NCBI GenBank assembly: GCA_025360845.1
Contig: JANYBJ010000185.1
Coordinates: 1 to 55,664, forward strand
Direction: 5' to 3'
Length of the DNA stretch: 55,664 bases
Origin: a bacterium
Lineage (GTDB): Bacteria; Verrucomicrobiota; Kiritimatiellia; RFP12; UBA1067
Shown piece by piece: positions 50,261 through 55,664 of the stretch. The notes below the pieces were generated by a model that saw only the letters and a list, made by a program, of their open reading frames with translations, was not told the DNA's origin and ran no database searches. How positions within the stretch are numbered: position 1 is the stretch's first letter; each line of letters starts with the position of its first letter. The translations under genes were made by a program, and so were the position numbers.

Positions 50261-50287
50261 TTGCTTTAGGACCGCACCCGTTATACT
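50261..50287 (+). promoter_or_regulatory. Possible promoter for the EboF-like gene
   Basis: TATACT (50282-50287) is a good -10 box. TTGCTT (50261-50266) is 15 bases upstream, a slightly short spacing. The ATG is at 50318. Confidence 0.35.
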
Positions 50288-50317
50288 GTTTCCGTGTCTT
50301 GACTGATAAGCTTCGGC

Positions 50318-51598
50318 ATGAAAAAACTGCTCCTCATACAGACCGCCGGTTTGGGATACGACTTTGCGACGCATCACGGCGCGCGCGAAATCGGCGGTCT
50401 TGAGCTGCGCCCCCTGCGGAGCGTTTTTCCTGCCCTGACCTGCACCGCACAGGCCACGCTCCGCACAGGCCTGCCCCCTTCGCGGCACGGGATGCCCGCC
50501 AACGGTTTCTTTGACGCCACCTTGCGAAAGCCCTGGTTCTGGGAGCAGTCTGCCGCACTTGTTCAAGGCCCGCGCATCTGGGACGCGTTCCGCGCCGGCG
50601 GCGGCACGGTGGCGCTCGCGTTCTTCCAGCAGAGTCTGGGCGAGGCCGTCGACCAACTCATCTCGCCCGCGCCGGTCCACACGCACGGCGGCGGCATGCT
50701 CATGGGCTGCTATAGCCAGCCGGACGACTTCGCCGAGCGCCTGACGGGCTTCGCGGACCGCCCTTTCCGCCTGCGCCACTACTGGGGTCCGCTCGCGTCT
50801 GTTAAAAGCTCGGAGTGGATCGCCGACGCCGTGTCCGGCCTGCTGGCCGCGCCCGACGCGCCGGACCTCTGCATCGCCTATTTGCCCGGCCTCGACTACG
50901 ACCTTCAACGCTTCGGCCCCAAACACCTGAAGAGCGTAAAGGCGCTGGCCGTTGTCCGCAATGAACTGGAACGCCTCTTCGCCGCCGCCCGCTCGAACGG
51001 GTACGAGGCCGTCGCGTTCGGCGATTACGCGATCACCGAGGTCACCGGCGGGGCGGTCTTCCCTAACCGCGCCCTGTGCGACGCGGGCCTCTTCGCCGTG
51101 CGCGCCGTCGGCCAAATGAGCTATCCGGATTTTTATCAGAGCCGCGCCTACGCGCTGCCCGACCATCAGATCGCGATGGTCACCTGTTTCGACCCCGCCG
51201 CGTTGCCGCGCGTGGCCGACACGCTGCGGACGCTCGATGGCGTGGCGCAGGTCCTGGACCGGACGAGACAGGCCGCAGTCGGCGTGGACCATCCGCGCAC
51301 CGGCGACCTCCTGCTGGTGGCGCAGCCGGGCCGCTGGTTCGCCTATCCCTGGTGGCGGGACGCGCGCGAAGCGCCCGACTACGCGCGCCACGTCGACATC
51401 CACAACAAGCCGGGCTATGACCCGTGCGAGCTGTTTTTCGGCCGCACCCCGCTCAGCGTCAGCCTCGACACCGCCAGAATCAAAGGCACTCACGGCCTCG
51501 CCGACGCGGGGTGCGAAACCGCGCTCGTCTCCACGCTGCCGCTCAAGGCCGAGTCGCTGCTCGACCTCGCCCAAGAGCTGCGTGCCTGGCTGGCGTAA
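50318..51598 (+). CDS. EboF-like type I phosphodiesterase / nucleotide pyrophosphatase
   Basis: A 426-residue protein of the alkaline-phosphatase superfamily. 'KKLLLIQTAGLGYD' is the first metal-binding strand. The nucleophile threonine is in 'VFPALTCTAQATLRTGLPPSRHGMPANG'. 'SEWIADAVSGLL', 'LCIAYLPGLDYDLQRFGP', 'VAFGDYAITEV' and 'CFDPAALP' supply the other metal ligands. Length and motif order match the EboF members of the ebo clusters, known for helping move natural products to the periplasm in cyanobacteria (scytonemin) and found in other phyla. The EboD-like gene lies 1.4 kb downstream, separated by a DUF4143 ATPase. Its own substrate is unknown. Confidence 0.72.
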   Translation: MKKLLLIQTAGLGYDFATHHGAREIGGLELRPLRSVFPALTCTAQATLRTGLPPSRHGMPANGFFDATLRKPWFWEQSAALVQGPRIWDAFRAGGGTVALAFFQQSLGEAVDQLISPAPVHTHGGGMLMGCYSQPDDFAERLTGFADRPFRLRHYWGPLASVKSSEWIADAVSGLLAAPDAPDLCIAYLPGLDYDLQRFGPKHLKSVKALAVVRNELERLFAAARSNGYEAVAFGDYAITEVTGGAVFPNRALCDAGLFAVRAVGQMSYPDFYQSRAYALPDHQIAMVTCFDPAALPRVADTLRTLDGVAQVLDRTRQAAVGVDHPRTGDLLLVAQPGRWFAYPWWRDAREAPDYARHVDIHNKPGYDPCELFFGRTPLSVSLDTARIKGTHGLADAGCETALVSTLPLKAESLLDLAQELRAWLA

Positions 51599-51644
51599 TC
51601 ATCAATCCGTCGGTTATCGCGTTGCAGATGCGTTCAAGACGCAC

Positions 51645-51693
51645 TTGCTTTCGTCGAGTATATTCGATAATATCCTGATGTTTCATCGAATAT
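51645..51693 (+). promoter_or_regulatory. Promoter with palindromic operator for the DUF4143 gene
   Basis: TTGCTT (51645-51650) and TAATAT (51668-51673) are 17 bases apart. An exact 9-bp inverted repeat, ATATTCGAT (51660-51668) and ATCGAATAT (51685-51693), spans the -10 box and probable start, as an autoregulatory operator would. Confidence 0.55.
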
Positions 51694-51707
51694 GAAAGAC
51701 AAGTGAC

Positions 51708-52976
51708 ATGGACAAGGACGCCCTCAAACTCATGATCGCCGAGTATCAGCGCTACGCCGCGCAGGTGGAGCTGACACCGCGCCCGTATGCGTTTGAGGAC
51801 GCCCTGAATTATGTTTTCGTCGGCTTGCGGCGTGCGGGCAAGTCATACCTGATGTTCCAGCGGATGAAGCAGTTATTGAGTGCGGGGCACGCAACCGAGG
51901 AGATCCTCTATTTCAACTTCGAGGACGACCGATTGCCGAGTTTGGAGACGGAATTGCTGGAGCGCGTTAAAACGTGTTACGAAGAAATGTTCGACTGCCG
52001 GCCGATCTTCTTCCTGGACGAGGTCCAGCTCGTGCCCGGCTGGGAGAAGTTCGTTCGGAGACTGGCCGATCAGAAATACCGCGTCTATGTCACGGGCAGC
52101 AACGCGAAGATGCTGAGCGCGGAAATCGCCACCACCTTGGGCGGACGGTTTATGGTGCATCCGGTCTATCCGTGTTCGTTCCCGGAATATCTGACGTTAT
52201 CTGGGATCGATGCGGCTGAAAAAAACGCGCGGTACCGGGAACGCGGCCGGCTGGTGAAAGCGTTTGAAACCTATCTCAGGGCGGGTGGGCTGCCGGAGCT
52301 GGTCCAGGTGTCGGGAAAACGCGAATGGCTCAGCAACCTATATCAGAAGATTTTTTTCGGCGATCTGGTTAGCCGTTATCAGATCAGGAATGATTACGCC
52401 TTGCGCGTTCTGGTGCGCAAACTGGCCGAGAGCGTGAAGCAGCCGTCTTCGTTCAACAGGCTGGCGCATGTCGTTTCGGCGTCCGGGAAACGCATCAGCA
52501 CGGATACGGTGATCGATTACTTGGGGTATCTGAAAGAATCCTGGCTGATTTTCCCGCTGGAGAACTACTCCGCCAAACTGGCTGACCGGGAAAGCAACAA
52601 GAAGCATTACTTCGTGGACAACGGGATCCTCAACTTGTTCCTTTTGGATCCGGTCGCCTCGCTGCTCGAGAATCTGGTGGCGATTCAACTCAGACAACGC
52701 TACGGGGACGGTGTGTTTTACTACCACAACGGAACCGAGGTCGACTTTGTCGTGCCTGACTGTCAGTTGGCGGTTCAGGTCTGTACCAGCCTGACCGATC
52801 CCGAGACAAAAGAGCGAGAAACGGATGCGCTGCTGAAACTGTCCAAGCGATGTCCGCTAACAAGGAGGCTCATCGTGACCCAAGACGAGGAGGCCCGGAT
52901 CCAGACACCGGCGGGGGATATTGAAGTGGTCCCCGCCTGGAAATGGCTGCTCAAGGCCGAAGAGAGCGCCAGGTAA
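51708..52976 (+). CDS. AAA_14/DUF4143 ATP-binding protein
   Basis: A 422-residue protein. AAA_14 ATPase: Walker A GLRRAGKS (39-46), Walker B FFLDE (101-105), 'VYVTGSNAKML' sensor region. The C-terminal DUF4143 domain spans about 200-380 and has 'YLRAGGLPELVQVSG', 'ISTDTVIDYLGYLKESWLIF', 'KHYFVDNGILNLFL' and the nuclease-like block 'VFYYHNGTEVDFVVPD'. Such proteins are widespread, often horizontally acquired, and of unknown function. It is less GC-rich than its flanks. It has its own promoter and operator, yet its stop overlaps the EboD start (TAATG), so it is also coupled to that gene. Confidence 0.88.
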   Translation: MDKDALKLMIAEYQRYAAQVELTPRPYAFEDALNYVFVGLRRAGKSYLMFQRMKQLLSAGHATEEILYFNFEDDRLPSLETELLERVKTCYEEMFDCRPIFFLDEVQLVPGWEKFVRRLADQKYRVYVTGSNAKMLSAEIATTLGGRFMVHPVYPCSFPEYLTLSGIDAAEKNARYRERGRLVKAFETYLRAGGLPELVQVSGKREWLSNLYQKIFFGDLVSRYQIRNDYALRVLVRKLAESVKQPSSFNRLAHVVSASGKRISTDTVIDYLGYLKESWLIFPLENYSAKLADRESNKKHYFVDNGILNLFLLDPVASLLENLVAIQLRQRYGDGVFYYHNGTEVDFVVPDCQLAVQVCTSLTDPETKERETDALLKLSKRCPLTRRLIVTQDEEARIQTPAGDIEVVPAWKWLLKAEESAR

Positions 52977-54136
52977 TGAAAACCATCCTTCAAAAATTCT
53001 CTGTTCCTTTCCGCTATCCGGTCTGTTTCACGCACGACGTGTTCGCGCCGAAAAACGCCGCGCTGTCCTCTGTCCTCCGTCCGCCAGCCTCCGGCCCCGC
53101 CCGCGTGCTGCTGGTGGTGGACGCGGGCCTAGCCGAGGCGACGCCCGGGCTGACCCGTCAGATCGAGGCCTATTTCCACGCGCACCGCGCCACCCTCACG
53201 CTTGTGCGCCCCCCCCTGCTCGTGCCCGGCGGCGAGAACGCCAAAAACGGCTGGGGCAATGTCCGCGAAATCATGACCGCCGCAGGCATGGAGCATCTCG
53301 ACCGCCACAGCTATGTTCTGGCGGTCGGCGGCGGCGGCGTGCTCGACATGGCGGGGTTCGCCGCCGCGCTCGTCCACCGCGGGCTCCGCTTCGTGCGCAT
53401 CCCCACCACCGTGCTTGGGCAGAACGATGCGGGCGTGGGCGTGAAGAACGGCATGAACGAGGGCGGCGCAAAAAATTTCGCGGGCACTTTCGCCCCGCCG
53501 TTCGCGGTGATCAACGACTTCAACTTCCTGAACTCCCTGCCGCAAGGCGAGTGGATCGGCGGCGTGTCCGAAGCCTTCAAGGTCGCCATCATCAAGGACA
53601 AGCCCTTCTTCCGCTACCTTTGTAAAAACGCCGCGGCCCTGCGCAACCGCGATCAGGCGGTGATGGAAAAGGTGGTTGAAAAGACCGCCCGCCTGCACCT
53701 GCGCCACATCGCGTCGTCGGGCGACCCCTTCGAGTTCGGCAGCGCGCGTCCGCTCGACTTCGGCCACTGGGCCGCGCACCGGCTCGAACTCATGTCGAAC
53801 TTCACGCTCGGGCACGGTCCAGCGGTCGCTGTCGGCATCGTGCTCGACAGCACCTACGCCATGCTCAAGGGGCTCATCAGCCACAACGAGCGCGCACAGA
53901 TCGTGAAAGGACTTTCCGACTGCGGCCTGCCCGTATGGTCGCCCCTGCTGGAGCGCGCCGGGGCCCACGGCGAACCGGACGTGCTCGAAGGCCTTGAGCA
54001 GTTCCGCGAGCATCTGGGCGGCCAGCTCTGCATCACCTTGCCCTGCCCCCTCGGCAAGAAGCGCGAAGTCCGCCGGATGAACCTCGCGCTCATCAGGGAG
54101 GCCATCGCCTTGATGAAAGAGGAGGGCATGATTTAG
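52976..54136 (+). CDS. EboD-like 3-dehydroquinate synthase homologue
   Basis: A 386-residue sugar-phosphate cyclase fold protein. The NAD-binding motif is GGGGVLDMAG (118-127). 'PTTVLGQNDAGVGVKNG' (143-159) carries substrate residues. The predicted zinc ligands E199, H264 and H280 are intact (GVSEAFK, DFGHWAAHRLE, LGHGPAVAVG). The N-terminus, 'FSVPFRYPVCFTHDVFAPKNAAL', is typical of EboD and unlike housekeeping AroB. AroB converts DAHP to dehydroquinate; the EboD substrate is not known. I chose the ATG at 52976, which overlaps the previous stop by one base. EboA, B, C and E are not seen in this window. Confidence 0.8.
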   Translation: MKTILQKFSVPFRYPVCFTHDVFAPKNAALSSVLRPPASGPARVLLVVDAGLAEATPGLTRQIEAYFHAHRATLTLVRPPLLVPGGENAKNGWGNVREIMTAAGMEHLDRHSYVLAVGGGGVLDMAGFAAALVHRGLRFVRIPTTVLGQNDAGVGVKNGMNEGGAKNFAGTFAPPFAVINDFNFLNSLPQGEWIGGVSEAFKVAIIKDKPFFRYLCKNAAALRNRDQAVMEKVVEKTARLHLRHIASSGDPFEFGSARPLDFGHWAAHRLELMSNFTLGHGPAVAVGIVLDSTYAMLKGLISHNERAQIVKGLSDCGLPVWSPLLERAGAHGEPDVLEGLEQFREHLGGQLCITLPCPLGKKREVRRMNLALIREAIALMKEEGMI

Positions 54137-54297
54137 CCCTTGAAACGGACTTCAAACGCTGCGCCCCCGCCTTCGTGATCAGGCTTCAGACCGCGCTATA
54201 AAACCACTACCCAAAAGCGCCCGATTCCGCTATGGTATTGTAACTTTTTCAACCGTGAGTCATGTAACGCCCTTTTGACTTAAAAGGAATCCGCCAC

Positions 54298-55515
54298 GTG
54301 AAAGACATCCATGTTCATGCCCAGAAGGACCACATCTTCTCGCTCTGCACCGCCTCGCCGATTCAGGCGATGACTGAACTGATCTGGAACGCGCTGGATG
54401 CCGATGCCTTTGACGTCCAGGTCGATGTGATCCAGAACCCCTTGGGCGGAATCGACAAGATCCGCGTGGCCGATGACGGGCTGGGCGTGAACGCCTTGCA
54501 GGCGGACAACCATTTCGGCAACCTCGGCGGCTCGTGGAAGCGCGACGCGGACAAGACCCCGCTTTCGGGCCGCGTACTGCACGGCAGCAAGGGCAAGGGG
54601 CGCTTCAAGGCCTTCGCGCTCGGCAACCACATCGAGTGGCGCACCACCATGCAGACCGACGCGGGGCTGCGCTCGTTCGTGCTGACCGGCACCGCCGAGG
54701 ACCCGAGCCTCTTCACCCTCGCCGACGTGGCCACGCCCGGTCCGGGGACCGGCACGGAGGTGATGATCACCGATATCCGCAACGCTCTCGGCTCGCTGCT
54801 CGACACAACCTGGGTGGTGCAGCAGCTGGCGTCGCACTTCGCGCTGTACCTCAAGGCCTACCCCAACGTGCGCATCTACTTTCAGGGCCTGCTGGTCAAC
54901 CCGGTCATCGTCCAGCACGCCACCCAGACGTATCACCTCAAATCGTCGGAGGGCTCCAAGGCCGAGCTGCAGGTGATCGAGTGGAAGACCAAGCAGAGCC
55001 GCGGCAAGATCGTCTTCTGCAACACCGACGGCTTCGCGCTCCACGAGGTGGACGCGGCGGTGCGCCCCGGCAGCGGCTTCAACTACACCGCCTACCTGGT
55101 CTCCTCGCGCTTCGCCGCGCTGCACAGCGAGAACCTCCTGATCCTCGACGAGATGCATCCGGAGATCAAGGCCTTCCTCGATGCGGCGCGCGACATCCTG
55201 CGCCGCCACTTCCGCGAACGCCGCGAGGCGCTCACGGCCGAGCTGCTGCAGCAGTGGCAGGCGGACGGCGTGTACCCGTATGCGGGGGAAGCCGCCGGCG
55301 AGGCCGAAGCCGCCGCCCGCAAGCGGTTCGAAGCCTGCGCGCTCGCGGTGCGCGCCTGCTCGGACAACTTCGACATCTTCTCAATCGTCGAAAAAAAACT
55401 GCTCTTCCGGCTGCTCCGTGAACTGCTGGATTCCAAGCCCGACTCTGCGGCAACCGTGTTGAACGAGGTGCTGGGCCTGCCCGCCAAGAAGCTCCGCGAG
55501 CTGCAGAAGGCTTAA
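54298..55515 (+). CDS. GHKL (HSP90-like) ATPase of unknown role
   Basis: A 405-residue protein. The GHKL ATP-binding fold is in the first 110 residues: N-box 'MTELIWNALDADA' (E27, N31), G1 DDGLGV (59-64) and G2 'GSKGKGRFKAF' (96-106). These motifs are of the MutL/MORC/HSP90 kind rather than the histidine-kinase kind. The rest is an alpha/beta region (EVMITDIRNALGSLLDTTWVVQQLASHFALYLKAYPN...) and a helical C-terminus (REALTAELLQQWQADG; EKKLLFRLLRELL). Related ATPases occur as single genes or as parts of defence systems. The start is GTG with AAGGAA 8 bases upstream. No partner gene is seen before the window ends. Confidence 0.8.
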   Translation: MKDIHVHAQKDHIFSLCTASPIQAMTELIWNALDADAFDVQVDVIQNPLGGIDKIRVADDGLGVNALQADNHFGNLGGSWKRDADKTPLSGRVLHGSKGKGRFKAFALGNHIEWRTTMQTDAGLRSFVLTGTAEDPSLFTLADVATPGPGTGTEVMITDIRNALGSLLDTTWVVQQLASHFALYLKAYPNVRIYFQGLLVNPVIVQHATQTYHLKSSEGSKAELQVIEWKTKQSRGKIVFCNTDGFALHEVDAAVRPGSGFNYTAYLVSSRFAALHSENLLILDEMHPEIKAFLDAARDILRRHFRERREALTAELLQQWQADGVYPYAGEAAGEAEAAARKRFEACALAVRACSDNFDIFSIVEKKLLFRLLRELLDSKPDSAATVLNEVLGLPAKKLRELQKA

Positions 55516-55575
55516 AAGCACCAACTCGCCCTGCATGCCGCGCTGACGATGACGGACATGGACAGCGTGCTAGAC

Positions 55576-55664
55576 GGCTCGCGAGGACGCTCGCCCTCCA
55601 TGGGTACCTGTCCTTACGTTGGGCGTGAACAGCTCCTGCGGCGCGCGAGGACGCTCGCCCTCCA
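55576..55664. repeat. Direct copies of the GAGGACGCTCGCCCTCC repeat
   Basis: Two 25-base copies (55576-55600 and 55640-55664, core GCGAGGACGCTCGCCCTCCA) repeat with a 64-base period. The second reaches the window edge. Related inverted copies lie at 3009-3077. No gene is seen from 55516 onward. Confidence 0.7.

Noticed and set aside
46890..50306. An 1138-codon plus-strand open frame opposite the GH106-like gene
   Set aside because: Its translation is dominated by Val/Arg/Glu/Leu/Gly with no domain, and it mirrors the GC-rich third positions of the real minus-strand gene, which has clear GH106 motifs and a lipobox.
1..55664. CRISPR array or cas genes
   Set aside because: No regularly spaced identical repeats with unique spacers; the repeats found are tandem, inverted or dispersed singletons.
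1..55664. tRNA or rRNA genes
   Set aside because: No cloverleaf with a GGTTCRANNCC arm or rRNA core sequence was noticed in the intergenic stretches.

Overview
The window looks like chromosomal DNA of a GC-rich member of the PVC superphylum, most like Kiritimatiellota/Verrucomicrobiota/Lentisphaerota. The evidence is a PQQ-like beta-propeller protein of the PVC type, Tat-exported GH109-type oxidoreductase, GH172 (DUF2961) and GH106-like glycosidases, long secreted proteins ending in an 'FFRI/FYRV' tail, and short prepilins with a paired-Cys C-terminus. This assignment is inference from gene families; no rRNA or tRNA gene was seen.

Layout. 0-4.5 kb: beta-propeller membrane protein, UDP-glucuronate decarboxylase, GH109-like enzyme. 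4.6-7.3 kb: hybrid histidine kinase. 7.3-37.7 kb: a long type IV pilus / type II secretion-like locus. It holds a TPR protein divergent from pilB, pilC, an NtrC-type activator, three major-pilin-like genes, a GT-C-like membrane protein, two sensor fragments, a minor pseudopilin operon, pilM-N-O-P-Q, a 2251-residue exported protein, a pilT with a TPR extension, a PAS-only protein and an HU/zinc-ribbon protein. 37.7-39.3 kb: NIPSNAP protein, an apparent ~0.5 kb non-coding transcription unit and a MITE-like element. 39.3-50.2 kb: glycosyltransferase, C10 peptidase, orphan restriction-endonuclease-like gene, GH172 and GH106-like enzymes. 50.3-55.5 kb: EboF-like phosphodiesterase and EboD-like dehydroquinate-synthase homologue separated by a DUF4143 ATPase, then a GHKL ATPase.

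The most striking result is that eight good sigma-54 (-24/-12) promoter matches, plus one weaker one, sit upstream of nearly every transcription unit of the pilus locus, with the sigma-54 activator gene in the middle. The apparent regulon also includes genes not normally regarded as pilus genes: a two-domain HU/zinc-ribbon protein, a double-PAS protein, and two adjacent sensor-like proteins that contain histidine-kinase dimerisation domains but no ATPase domain. A shared palindromic repeat lies about 55-65 bp upstream of two of these promoters and could be the activator site.

Mobile or repetitive material includes a MITE-like repeat in two inverted copies, CAGGAT-type and GAGGACGCTCGCCCTCC-type intergenic repeats, the orphan endonuclease-like gene, and the DUF4143 gene with its own promoter and palindrome.
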